64,000 nt of DNA from Brasilonema angustatum HA4187-MV1 (GCA_019359695.1 JAHHGV010000027.1:1-64000), one strand, 5' to 3'; positions 1-8,526 are shown, numbered from the stretch's first letter. The notes: generated by a model from the letters alone, not told the origin. Translations and numbers: made by a program.

Positions 1-840
1 AAGCTTTGGGGAATTTGGGCGATGCAGCCAAACCCTACGTCAAAGACATCGCCGACATCCTCAAAGATAAAACCGTTGACTCTTCTGTTCGTTACAGTGC
101 AGCACAAGCTTTGGGGAATTTCGGGGAAGCTGCCAAACCCTACGTCAAAGACATCGCCGACTTCCTCAAAAATAAAACCGTTGAGTCTCAAGTTCGTTAC
201 AGTGCAGCACAAGCTTTGGGGAATTTCGGGGAAGCTGCCAAACCCTACGTCAAAGACATCCTCAACTTCCTCAAAGATAAAACCGTTGACTCTTCTGTTC
301 GTTACAGTGCAGCAGAAGCTTTGCGGAATTTCGGGGAAGCTGCCAAACCCTACGTCAAAGACATCCTCGACATCCTCAAAGATAAAACCGTTGAGTCTCA
401 AGTTCGTTCCAGTGCAGCAGAAGCTTTGGGGAATTTGGGCGATGATGCCAAACCCTACGTCAAAGACATCGCCGACATCCTCAAAGATAAAACCGTTGAC
501 TCTTCTGTTCGTTCCAGTGCAGCACAAGCTTTGCGGAATTTGGGCGATGCAGCCAAACCCTACGTCAAAGACATCCTCGACTTCCTCAAAAATAAAACCG
601 TTGAGTCTCAAGTTCGTTCCAGTGCAGCACAAGCTTTGGGGGATTTCGGGGAAGCTGCCAAACCCTACGTCAAAGACATCGCCGACTTCCTCAAAAATAA
701 AACCGTTGACTCTTCTGTTCGTTACAGTGCAGCACAAGCTTTGGGGAATTTGGGGGAAGCTGCCAAACTCTACGTCAAAGACATCCTCGACTTCCTCAAA
801 GATAAAACCGTTGAGTCTCAAGTTCGTTCCAGTGCAGCAC
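1..840 (+). repeat. Eight 105-bp tandem repeats encoding HEAT units
   Basis: The motif AAGCTTTG recurs at 1, 106, 211, 316, 421, 526, 631 and 736, so the period is exactly 105 bp (35 codons). A diverged ninth start is at 841. Units alternate between the peptides TVDSSVR and TVESQVR, which gives a 210-bp higher-order period. Copies are nearly identical at DNA level, pointing to recent unequal exchange or gene conversion. The array continues past the left edge. Confidence 0.95.
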
Positions 841-3800
841 AAGTTTTGGGGAAAATCAGAAAACTGGAGTTCAATGAGATAGTTATCATTCTAGATAATG
901 TCTATTACGATGGTCAGTCATACATTCCAGAATGGCGCTTTCTCACCTATTTCCTTGGGGGTGGTACTGATGAGGTGAAAACTCTGCTAAAGTGGCTTGG
1001 TTATCCTCAAGCAATTCCCACTCAACTCAAATACAAAAATGGCAAATACACACTGAACGTGTTTCTTAAAGCTTGGAACAATAGTCACGAGTTGAAACTA
1101 TTACAAGAAAACTTAGCACAGCAGATTGGAGTCGTTGCTAAAAAAGTTTCAGATTGGAAATGGAAAGATATTAAACTACTTCAAGATCACTACAATAATC
1201 TTAAAGGTAGATACAACGAAGCTGACACGGTGAAGTCAGTCATAGATAATTTAGAATTTTGGAAGTGGTTTTTCCTTGCCAGAAACATCATCCTGACTCA
1301 CCTTGCGATTTGGCTTCTCCTCATTATTGCCTATCCCAAATCTCCCCAAGTTCAGCCAATTTTCTGGAACCCGTGGTTACGGCGCATTCTCGGTTTTGGC
1401 TATATCGGCTTACTCCTGACTTGGGTTCCTTTCCTGCGTCGCCGACTGTTTGAACCATTCACACCGATCTTGCTAGCAGATGCGGGATTAGACAATTTCA
1501 AAGAACAAACTTACTTTCCAGAGTCTGGCGTTGTAGAGACGTTGCATGCAACGTCTCTACACCAGAATACGGATGAAATTCGACCAATTACAGAAGTGAT
1601 TCCTAGCATAAAAGGGCAAATCGTCTTAGAAGGCGACTCTGGTTTAGGCAAGTCGATGTTTCTGCGCCATTTGGTGAAAACCTCCCAGCGAACAGTCGTC
1701 TTTCTACCCGCGCAAAAGTGTGACAATGGCGTGATTCCTGCAATTTACGCCAAGCTGGAAGGACAGGTACATGATGCCAAATTCCTGAGAAACCTAATTT
1801 ACTATGGAGCTATAGACATCTGCATCGACGGACTCAATGAAGTCACTGCTGACACACGAGCAAAAGTCTCTCAGTTTGTGGAAAGCTATTTCCGGGGCAA
1901 CATTATTATGACGACTCAGCCGTTGGATTGGATACCCCCCTCAACGGCGAAGAAATATGAATTGCAGCCGTTGGAACGTGAGCAAATACAGCAGTTTTTG
2001 ATGTCTCGTCAGCAGAACCTCACCCTGCGCGATCATGCATCCCTCTCCGAACTCCGGAACCTCACCCTGCGCAATCGGGCATCCCTCTCCTTGGTAAGGA
2101 GAGGGTTAACCCTGAGCGAAGCCGAAGGGAAAGATTTTCGCTCTGCGAAAAGCGAGGGTGAGGTGAAAAGCAACCGGAACCTCACCCAGCGCGATCGCCT
2201 ATCTCTCTGGTTAGTCCGGAACCTCACCCTGCCCTATCGGGCATCCCTCTCCTTATTAAGGAGAGGGAAAGATTTTCGCGAAGTGAAAAGCGAGAATGAG
2301 GTTTTGAACAACCGGAACCTCACCCAGCGCGATCGGGCATCCCTCTCCTTACTAAGGAGAGGGAAAGATTTTAGCGAAGCTAAAAGCGAGGGTGAGGTTC
2401 AAAGCGAGGGTGAGGTTCAAAGCGAGACGCCTGTAGACGATAAGGAATTCCAAGATTACGAGCAAGCTTGCTCTCGCTACATAGCAGAAGCTTTCAACGA
2501 TCAACAATCCCCAGAAGATTTAGCCGCAGCCAAGCGAATTCTTTCCAACCCAATGGATTTAACGCTGGTTGCCCTGATGCTATCACAAGGTAAACAACCA
2601 GATTTGTTTCGCCTGCAAGAACAACAATATCAACTCATGGCGGCAGAATACCTGCGAGAATGGAAACATGAATTTCCACTCAAGAAGTTTTCGCAAGCAG
2701 TTTACCAGATGCGGCTTAACGACGAAAGCGCTATTCCTGCTGATGATTTTAGACAAGAATTAATCAGTATGGAAGATGAAAAATATAAGATGGTTGTCAG
2801 CCGTCAGTGGGAAGATGCTGAGGGAGAACCACTGAAAAACTGGTACTTTCGCCACGACAAAATTATGGAATTCTTCCTGGTGCAAAACTTTCTCGGCGAA
2901 AGTGAAGAAGTCCAAGAGCGTGTTATTCAACACATTAGTGAGCCGCGTTTTCGCGGCGTTTACTTACTGCTGGCAACTTTACTGCCTTTGGGTGCAGCCT
3001 TAGAACTGCGAGAAAAATTAATCGAATACGCCGCAAACACCAAAGACCATACACTAAGTGATACTTTTGTCCAGTTATTTAACTTACGTTTTCCACAACA
3101 ATTGACACAAGACGGTGCATTCAAGCGACTGTTACAACAACAAGAACAGAAAAAGAAATGTTTGGATTTAGTCACTCAGTTTTTCAAACCAGTAGATGCA
3201 AAAATAAAACGTGAGAACTTACAGCACTTAACAATCGAAACTATCGAAGGTAGTCTCAGCCCCTACGCGCCTTTACCAGTTTTGCTAACTGTGGATACGC
3301 CAACTGACAAAGATGTTATCCAACTTGTTGAAATCTCTGAAAAATTAGTTTTGGATAACCGAGAGAGAATTGGTATTCTTTTCTATAAAGTTTCTCCTGA
3401 CACCACAGCGAGAATGGAAACGGCAAAGGTACGTTTACGCGATCATTTTGTCCTGATTCCAATTCCTCTTGCACAAGTAGAACAAGCGCTACCAAACCAA
3501 GACGAGTGCAGAGGATTGCTGGAAGAGTATTGCGATCGCTACCTCCAACGTGCTGACTTCTTCGATGACAGAAACGCCATTAGCGACACATTTTCTTTCT
3601 TTGGGCGCACAGAATTATTGCAGCGCTTGGCAGAAAAACTGCTGAGATTTCAGGGAGTTGGCTTGTTTGGGTTACGCAAGTCTGGCAAAACTTCTGTGCT
3701 ACTCCAGTTAGGTTTCATGCTGCGCGAACACCCAGTCATACACATTGACCTTCAACGCTATGGAGGTTCTCGCTACTACGGTGCTGCTTTATTTAACGAT

Positions 3801-4811
3801 ATCCTCCAGCGTCTGTCTACCCTAGAAAATCAGGTTCAACTTCCACAATTTCAGCCATTTCCACCAGATAAACCAGCCGCAGAATTAACTGGAGAATTTA
3901 TTCAACGGGTGATTGACTTTGTAAGTGCAATCCAGCAGAATAAAAACTATAAGCTGCCCATACTGTGCTTTTTAGACGAAGTAGAACGAATTATCCCCAC
4001 TCCAGAAGACTCGCGGGAAAAAGCAGAAGAATTTAATGCTTGTTTTGGGGCGTTACGAGTTTTGTCTCAAGAACAGCGTCAACTGTCAATTCTCGTCGCT
4101 GATGTGCATCCAGATTGCAATCGCATCAACTCGTGGACGCAACCAGGAGTTGCAACGAATCCGGTTTTTAGCTTCTTCAAAGAAGTCTTTCTCCCTCCTT
4201 TTTCTGAGGATGAGACGAAAGACATGCTGATCAATATCGGTAAACTGATGGCGTTGGAGTTTGATGAAGTCACTCCCAGACAAATTCATCGCCAAAGCGG
4301 TGGACATCCATTTGTCTCTCGTCAACTGGCTCGCTTTTTAACAGAAAAGATAAATAAAAATCAAGATAAAAATCCAAAGTCTTCTGAAAGTGGAAATATG
4401 CTCATTGAATGGGCAATGGTAGAACCTTATCTAGAGAAAACCTTGACTCAGAAAGGCGAATTGAAAAATTATTTAGAAAAAAGCATTTGGGAAGATTTAG
4501 AAAAACGTGACTTTGAAGTGGCGATCGCCCTCCTGCGAGTCATCGCCTGTAACGAAAATTTGAGCAATGGTATCCCAGAAAAAGCATTACTCAACCAACT
4601 CAGTTCTGATTTCACCGCAAACCAATCTTTAGATGCTTGCTTGTGGCTGACAAATGTAGGATTGTTGTATGACGAAGAATTAAACCATCAAGATTTCTAC
4701 CAAATCCGGATTCCACTCTTATCGCGGTGGATTCAAATGCAGATGACAGAGGAGGAGATAAAACAATGCAGAATTTCTCAGGAGAACGCCCGTTTGACAA
4801 CTTCCGAGTAG
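1..4811 (+). CDS. HEAT-repeat / NACHT / STAND-type dual ATPase membrane protein (5' partial)
   Basis: The reading frame is already open at the left edge, in mid-repeat, so the start lies outside the window. About 1600 residues are visible. Residues 1-280 are eight 35-residue HEAT-like helical repeats. Two hydrophobic segments follow near residues 422-445 and 462-480, suggesting membrane anchoring. A NACHT-like NTPase comes next, with Walker A GDSGLGKS (about 543-550), Walker B DICIDGLNE and a sensor-like NIIMTTQP. After a low-complexity insertion (about 671-808) and a helical region there is a second P-loop ATPase, with FFGRTELL, Walker A GLRKSGKT (about 1222) and Walker B CFLDEVERI, and a winged-helix-like C-terminus. 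The domain order resembles STAND signalling or conflict NTPases. The gene overlaps the next ATPase gene. Function is inferred from architecture only; the ATPase motifs are clear. Confidence 0.85.
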   Translation, partial: ALGNLGDAAKPYVKDIADILKDKTVDSSVRYSAAQALGNFGEAAKPYVKDIADFLKNKTVESQVRYSAAQALGNFGEAAKPYVKDILNFLKDKTVDSSVRYSAAEALRNFGEAAKPYVKDILDILKDKTVESQVRSSAAEALGNLGDDAKPYVKDIADILKDKTVDSSVRSSAAQALRNLGDAAKPYVKDILDFLKNKTVESQVRSSAAQALGDFGEAAKPYVKDIADFLKNKTVDSSVRYSAAQALGNLGEAAKLYVKDILDFLKDKTVESQVRSSAAQVLGKIRKLEFNEIVIILDNVYYDGQSYIPEWRFLTYFLGGGTDEVKTLLKWLGYPQAIPTQLKYKNGKYTLNVFLKAWNNSHELKLLQENLAQQIGVVAKKVSDWKWKDIKLLQDHYNNLKGRYNEADTVKSVIDNLEFWKWFFLARNIILTHLAIWLLLIIAYPKSPQVQPIFWNPWLRRILGFGYIGLLLTWVPFLRRRLFEPFTPILLADAGLDNFKEQTYFPESGVVETLHATSLHQNTDEIRPITEVIPSIKGQIVLEGDSGLGKSMFLRHLVKTSQRTVVFLPAQKCDNGVIPAIYAKLEGQVHDAKFLRNLIYYGAIDICIDGLNEVTADTRAKVSQFVESYFRGNIIMTTQPLDWIPPSTAKKYELQPLEREQIQQFLMSRQQNLTLRDHASLSELRNLTLRNRASLSLVRRGLTLSEAEGKDFRSAKSEGEVKSNRNLTQRDRLSLWLVRNLTLPYRASLSLLRRGKDFREVKSENEVLNNRNLTQRDRASLSLLRRGKDFSEAKSEGEVQSEGEVQSETPVDDKEFQDYEQACSRYIAEAFNDQQSPEDLAAAKRILSNPMDLTLVALMLSQGKQPDLFRLQEQQYQLMAAEYLREWKHEFPLKKFSQAVYQMRLNDESAIPADDFRQELISMEDEKYKMVVSRQWEDAEGEPLKNWYFRHDKIMEFFLVQNFLGESEEVQERVIQHISEPRFRGVYLLLATLLPLGAALELREKLIEYAANTKDHTLSDTFVQLFNLRFPQQLTQDGAFKRLLQQQEQKKKCLDLVTQFFKPVDAKIKRENLQHLTIETIEGSLSPYAPLPVLLTVDTPTDKDVIQLVEISEKLVLDNRERIGILFYKVSPDTTARMETAKVRLRDHFVLIPIPLAQVEQALPNQDECRGLLEEYCDRYLQRADFFDDRNAISDTFSFFGRTELLQRLAEKLLRFQGVGLFGLRKSGKTSVLLQLGFMLREHPVIHIDLQRYGGSRYYGAALFNDILQRLSTLENQVQLPQFQPFPPDKPAAELTGEFIQRVIDFVSAIQQNKNYKLPILCFLDEVERIIPTPEDSREKAEEFNACFGALRVLSQEQRQLSILVADVHPDCNRINSWTQPGVATNPVFSFFKEVFLPPFSEDETKDMLINIGKLMALEFDEVTPRQIHRQSGGHPFVSRQLARFLTEKINKNQDKNPKSSESGNMLIEWAMVEPYLEKTLTQKGELKNYLEKSIWEDLEKRDFEVAIALLRVIACNENLSNGIPEKALLNQLSSDFTANQSLDACLWLTNVGLLYDEELNHQDFYQIRIPLLSRWIQMQMTEEEIKQCRISQENARLTTSE
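1533..1560. repeat. 28-bp perfect palindrome inside the coding sequence
   Basis: Positions 1533-1560 read the same on both strands; the half site is GTAGAGACGTTGCA. It lies in frame within the large ATPase gene, between the membrane segments and the first Walker A, and encodes VETLHATSLH. The motif resembles an iterated palindrome common in cyanobacterial genomes (from memory). Confidence 0.9.
2016..2427 (+). repeat. In-frame array of a dispersed hairpin repeat within the ATPase gene
   Basis: About 410 bp holds several diverged copies of a unit of the form CCTCACC...GGGCATCCCTCTCC, then a TTANTAAGGAGAGGG half-palindrome, then AAAGATTTTCGC and GAGGGTGAGGTT. The same unit occurs in noncoding DNA at 9369-9517 and split at 6111-6351. 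Here it is read through as a Ser/Leu/Arg-rich peptide (NLTQRDRASLSLLRRGKDF repeats) without stops. It adds about 135 residues between the NACHT core and its C-terminal helical part. Confidence 0.85.
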
Positions 4812-5971
4812 CAATTACAGATCCTTCCCACTTTTTCGGACGCAGCGAATTGCTAAACACCATGCTTAAATCGCCCTTTCAAGTGCGAATTCTCCTGGCT
4901 GGAAGACGTTTGGGTAAAACAAGTGCTTTGCGTGCGATCGAGTGGAATTTGCTAAATCCAAATACAGGGAATTCCCGACGCGCATTCCCTGTACTCATCA
5001 ACTTACAGTTAGAACAACCCAAAGACTTAGACAATCTGCGTTATCTCCTCATAGCCAGACTCCGGGAAGCGATCGAACGCTGGAGAGAAGTTCCTCTGGC
5101 TGGTATTCGGCAAATGTACCACGAATTTCTCACTCAAGTCAAAAGTGGCGAAGTCACTCTTAGCTTTCTCAAACAGTTGAATATCAAGTTTAACATCAAC
5201 AATCCCGACCACGAACAACGTTTAAATAACGATAGCTTCCGCTTGGCTTTCCTGAAAACTATCGAGGAACTCCGCAAGTTAAATTTTCAAGGTGTCTGCT
5301 TTCTCATCGATGGCGCTGAGTTTATTGTCCGCCAAAATTGGGCAAGTGATGCTTGGTCATACCTGCGAGGATTGAAAGATACCGACACTGCGATCAAACC
5401 TTTTTTAGGTCTTTTGCTCTCAGGCTATCGAGATTTGAAGGAATATCAGCAGCGTGTTGGTTCGCCATTATTAAATATAGCAGAAATTGAATGGTTAACT
5501 CCCTTAAGCGAGGAAGAAACGCAAAAATTGATAGGCGATCGCACAGAACAAGAACAAATTTCTTTAACTCAGGAAAAAATTGACTCTATTATTGAATGGT
5601 CAGGATGTCATCCCTATCTCATCCAACAAACCCTCAATATTATCTTCGATAATCATCAGCAAACCGAGTCCTGCACTAATCTTATTAACAGATTATTACA
5701 GTATCACGACAAAGACTTTTCCTCCTGGTGGAATGCAGAACAACATTCTGGTTGCTTCGGCGAAACTGAACGAACAGTTTATCAAGCCCTAGTTAAGAAC
5801 AAAAAAGGAACTTCAAAAACTTTGGCACAGTGTACTGGTTTAAGTCGAGGAGAAGTCGCAGATTCTCTAGAAGTCATTGCTGGTACTGGTGTCATTCGGC
5901 TGTTGGATGACGAACATTATGCTGTAGGTTCTCTACTGTTCGAGGAATGGGTGACACAACAAACGCCTTAA
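4766..5971 (+). CDS. AAA/STAND-like ATPase with C-terminal winged helix
   Basis: The start is set at ATG 4766, preceded by a strong ribosome site (GGAGGAG) and leaving a 46-bp overlap with the preceding giant ATPase gene, which implies translational coupling. The 401-residue product has FFGRSELL, Walker A AGRRLGKTSA (near residue 45) and Walker B GVCFLIDGAEF. Its C-terminal section (FGETERTVYQALVKNKKG onward) looks like a winged helix. It is a paralogue of the C-terminal ATPase module of the upstream protein, sharing the FFGR-S/T-ELL box and RxxGKTS loop. The two probably act in one complex. No catalytic effector domain is visible. The specific role is unknown. Confidence 0.85.
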   Translation: MQNFSGERPFDNFRVAITDPSHFFGRSELLNTMLKSPFQVRILLAGRRLGKTSALRAIEWNLLNPNTGNSRRAFPVLINLQLEQPKDLDNLRYLLIARLREAIERWREVPLAGIRQMYHEFLTQVKSGEVTLSFLKQLNIKFNINNPDHEQRLNNDSFRLAFLKTIEELRKLNFQGVCFLIDGAEFIVRQNWASDAWSYLRGLKDTDTAIKPFLGLLLSGYRDLKEYQQRVGSPLLNIAEIEWLTPLSEEETQKLIGDRTEQEQISLTQEKIDSIIEWSGCHPYLIQQTLNIIFDNHQQTESCTNLINRLLQYHDKDFSSWWNAEQHSGCFGETERTVYQALVKNKKGTSKTLAQCTGLSRGEVADSLEVIAGTGVIRLLDDEHYAVGSLLFEEWVTQQTP

Positions 5972-6158
5972 GCTTATATTTATTGATTTAATTAAGAATA
6001 GTCATACACATATTATTAAGGTTATCTTGTTTTCTCATTCTCGACTTTAAGCAGAAACAGAACTTATATCAGTTCTGTTGAAACACTCATCATTACCAAC
6101 CCGCGTGAAACCCCACCCCGGTTTTGTCTAACGCCAAAACCTCCCCTCCCCTTAGCAA

Positions 6159-6324
6159 CTATGGTGTACACACAAGTCTTATAACGTTGTCCTACAGGCA
6201 TTTGATCCCCCCAACCCCCCTTGAAAAGGGGGGCAAGAAACTCTGAAAGTCCCCTTTTTTAAGGGGGATTTAGGGGGATCTACGACGATTTTGGTTTTGT
6301 AATAAAGATCTGTATACACCGTAG
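6159..6324. repeat. Miniature inverted-repeat element nested in another repeat (in the 5972-6409 gap)
   Basis: The ends CTATGGTGTACACA and (reverse complement) CTACGGTGTATACA form 14-bp inverted repeats with two mismatches. The interior (6204-6280) is a G/C-tract hairpin bounded by GATCCCCC and GGGGGATC. The flanks CCCCTTAGCAA and CTCCTTAGCAA look like a target duplication of about 9-11 bp. The outer sequence (6111-6158 and 6325-6351) is a copy of the CCTCACC...GGTGAGGTT repeat, so one element sits inside another. No gene is seen in this gap. Confidence 0.7.
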
Positions 6325-6409
6325 CTCCTTAGCAAGGGGTGAGGTTCACAGATCGCCCAAATCATAACTAATCAACCAGACTTGATATTATTTCTACCTC
6401 TTTCTTGCT

Positions 6410-6424
6410 TAATAACGATTATCA
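6410..6424. promoter_or_regulatory. Putative Zur box upstream of the CobW-like gene
   Basis: The reverse complement TGATAATCGTTATTA matches the 7-1-7 cyanobacterial Zur consensus TGATAATNATTATCA (recalled from Anabaena work) at 12 of 14 fixed positions. It lies 8-22 bp before the chosen ATG, where a bound repressor would block transcription or initiation. A second site sharing 16 bases precedes hemB at 9577. A Fur-type site cannot be excluded. Confidence 0.65.
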
Positions 6425-6431
6425 TTATTAT

Positions 6432-7211
6432 ATGACTATACCCAAAATTACTGTTGTCGCAGGTTCAGCAGGCGCAGGAAAGACCACTTGGATTACTCAA
6501 CAAATAGCTTGTAGTGGTGTCACTACGAGTCATATCTTGTATTTCAGTCCTGGAGTTGGGAATGTTCCCATCGATCAAACCCGCCTGAACAGCGAATATC
6601 CTGCTGTTAAAGTCTTTAAAGATGGAGAAGAAGTTGAGTTCCTCAGACACTTACCCTCAGCAGATGCTGTTTATATCGAACTGAGATTTTATTTAGAACT
6701 GAATGCTGTAGCACCAATACTGGATAATTTATCGTACCGTGCGATCGCTATTTTGCCACCGCATCTCCAAGACTCTGAGTATCATGCTTGGGCAGATGAA
6801 ATTATACTAGGAGCAGCAACGAATAGCAGTATTACCACTACCCAGCTATGGCGCGTCCCAACTACTGGTCAAGTTATCGACGAAGATAGCTTGGAGGAGT
6901 TTTGGTACGAAATGACTCACGGTGCTTACGGTCAAGTCAGCCGCGCTAAGGGAATTTTTGATGTTGGAGATGGGCGATCGCTTTATGCTGATTTCGCCGC
7001 AGGCGTTCCATCAACCGATTTTCTAGAATTAGACTTACCCCGCCACTTGGAAAATAGACCCCAACGTTTCAGTGGGATAGAAGTGTCAGGACAAAACTTA
7101 GACGAAGTGGCGATCAGGCAAACTTTAGAAGATTGCTGTTTGTCAGACGCTGCAATTTGGCAATACCAACAACAGGTAAAACAAGTTCTACTTGAGGAGA
7201 TAGAAGCATGA
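6432..7211 (+). CDS. CobW-like (COG0523-related) P-loop GTPase, putative metal chaperone
   Basis: Start ATG 6432 is chosen because it puts the Zur-like box just upstream and begins directly at the fold (MTIPKITVVAGSAGAGKTTW). Walker A is GSAGAGKT. The C-terminal third (RFSGIEVSGQNLDE, then LEDCCLSD) resembles the CobW C-terminal domain. At 259 residues it is shorter than typical COG0523 proteins, and the usual CxCC metal motif is not visible. COG0523 proteins hydrolyse GTP and are proposed to insert metal into target proteins; members under Zur act in zinc scarcity. The stop overlaps the next start (ATGA at 7208), so the pair is translationally coupled. Family call is fairly secure; the metal is inferred from the box. 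Confidence 0.75.
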   Translation: MTIPKITVVAGSAGAGKTTWITQQIACSGVTTSHILYFSPGVGNVPIDQTRLNSEYPAVKVFKDGEEVEFLRHLPSADAVYIELRFYLELNAVAPILDNLSYRAIAILPPHLQDSEYHAWADEIILGAATNSSITTTQLWRVPTTGQVIDEDSLEEFWYEMTHGAYGQVSRAKGIFDVGDGRSLYADFAAGVPSTDFLELDLPRHLENRPQRFSGIEVSGQNLDEVAIRQTLEDCCLSDAAIWQYQQQVKQVLLEEIEA

Positions 7212-8020
7212 AAATAGCAGTCATGTCATGTATTCATAGCAACTATGAAGCCTTGGATGCTGTCTTGCTGGATATTGACAAGCACTCATGCGAAAAAATT
7301 TATTGTCTTGGTGATTTGGTAGGATATGGTCCTTATCCTAATGAAGTGGTGGCGCAAATTCGTTCGTTAAATATTCCTACCGTCGCTGGTTGTTGGGATG
7401 AGGATATTGTCGAAGGATTGAATTCTTGCGAGTGCAGTTTTCCTTCCCTTTTAGCCGAGAAGCGGGGAAAAATCGCTCACGAGTGGACAAACAAGGAAAT
7501 TCTTCCAGATAACCGCGAATTTCTCGCCCAATTACCCGATACTTTCCGTGAAGGAAACATGGCGTTTGTTCACGGTAGTCCTCACAGCAACCACGAGTAC
7601 TTGTTACCAGAACTCGATGCTTTTGTGGCACTAGAGCGCGTACTTTCCACAGAGAGTGATGTGCTATTTTGTGGTCATACTCATGTGCCTTATGTGCGTA
7701 ACCTCGATGCAGGAAGTTTACAGGTGCGTACCAAAAGTGAAAATTGTGAAGAAGAGGAAAGGTTCTTTACAGCACCCTTGAAAAAGATTGTGAATGTGGG
7801 TTCGGTAGGAGAACCTCGACATGGAAGACCTCATGCAACTTATGTTATTTACGATACTGACACTCAAGAAGTGATGTTACGAGAAGTACCCTACGATTAT
7901 CAGAAAACTGTAAGAGGGATTATTGAAAAGGGTTTACCTGCGATTTTTGCTTGGCGTTTAGCGCAGGGAATGGAGTTTGCAGAACGTGCAGATGATCCAA
8001 GCCATGTGTGTACAAGGTGA
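7208..8020 (+). CDS. Metallophosphoesterase-family protein with altered metal ligands
   Basis: This 270-residue calcineurin-like protein of the YfcE type has GDLVGYGP, FVHGSP and CGHTHVPY, which are family motifs III and the histidine motifs. The canonical first motif DIHGN appears as SCIHSN (Asp to Cys), and the GNHD motif as GCWDED (Asn to Cys, His to Trp). So three positions that normally bind the two metals or act as the catalytic histidine are changed, two of them to cysteine. It overlaps the CobW-like gene by 4 bp and shares its Zur-like promoter. It may use a different metal, or act as a sensor or metal store rather than a phosphatase. Fold assignment is strong; activity is open. Confidence 0.8.
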   Translation: MKIAVMSCIHSNYEALDAVLLDIDKHSCEKIYCLGDLVGYGPYPNEVVAQIRSLNIPTVAGCWDEDIVEGLNSCECSFPSLLAEKRGKIAHEWTNKEILPDNREFLAQLPDTFREGNMAFVHGSPHSNHEYLLPELDAFVALERVLSTESDVLFCGHTHVPYVRNLDAGSLQVRTKSENCEEEERFFTAPLKKIVNVGSVGEPRHGRPHATYVIYDTDTQEVMLREVPYDYQKTVRGIIEKGLPAIFAWRLAQGMEFAERADDPSHVCTR

Positions 8021-8042
8021 TGGGGAAACAAGGGAGATAGTT

Positions 8043-8453
8043 CAGATCTTGCACCATACTTTTCGTCCGCCAAGAAATAAATTTCTTGGCTCAAAGTCCA
8101 AGTCCGTTAAAACTCCTAACTTGCACATTTTAGAACCGTTATACAGTAAGGCTTTGAGAAATCTTATAAAAATGTGCTTGTTTCATATTTTGCGGGAGCG
8201 TTAATCGCGCCCGTTGGGCGCTCACATCTTGCACCAGTTGCGTTATTGCAATTTTTGTAAGGTGGGCACTGCCTAGAGTTCGCTCAAAACCTTATTTTTC
8301 CGTTGTGGACAGTGCCCACCCTACGGTTATTGAAAATGGTGCAAGATCTCAGTTAAAACGGACTGGGTAGTTTTTCAGTCCGTTTTAACGGACTTGGGTT
8401 ATTAGCCTTGAACTTCAGTTCAAGGCGTATCAGTCGGAGGTGCAAGATCTGAG
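8043..8453. repeat. Nested inverted-repeat elements with AGATCTTGCACC ends
   Basis: The 506-bp gap between the two phosphoesterase-like genes holds four copies of an AGATCTTGCACC end. Two point inward from the left (8044, 8225, the latter reading CATCTTGCACC) and two from the right (about 8337, 8438), forming nested pairs. The inner part has a GGTGGGCACTGCC...GGCAGTGCCCACC-type inverted pair, and a CCTTGAACTTCAGTTCAAGG hairpin lies near the right end. No coding sequence is supported here. Confidence 0.75.
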
Positions 8454-8526
8454 GATAGGGGAGACAAGGGAGTGAATAACCACCAACAACTAACTAACAA
8501 CAACCAAGAATAAATCCAAAATTGAT

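Noticed and set aside
1-840. CRISPR array
   Set aside because: The repeats are contiguous 105-bp coding units without unique spacers; they encode HEAT motifs.
22-882. A 286-residue reading frame in another frame of the HEAT repeats
   Set aside because: It stays open only because the 105-bp repeat lacks stops in that frame; its peptide is a 35-residue repeat of Pro/Ser/Lys with no domain character.
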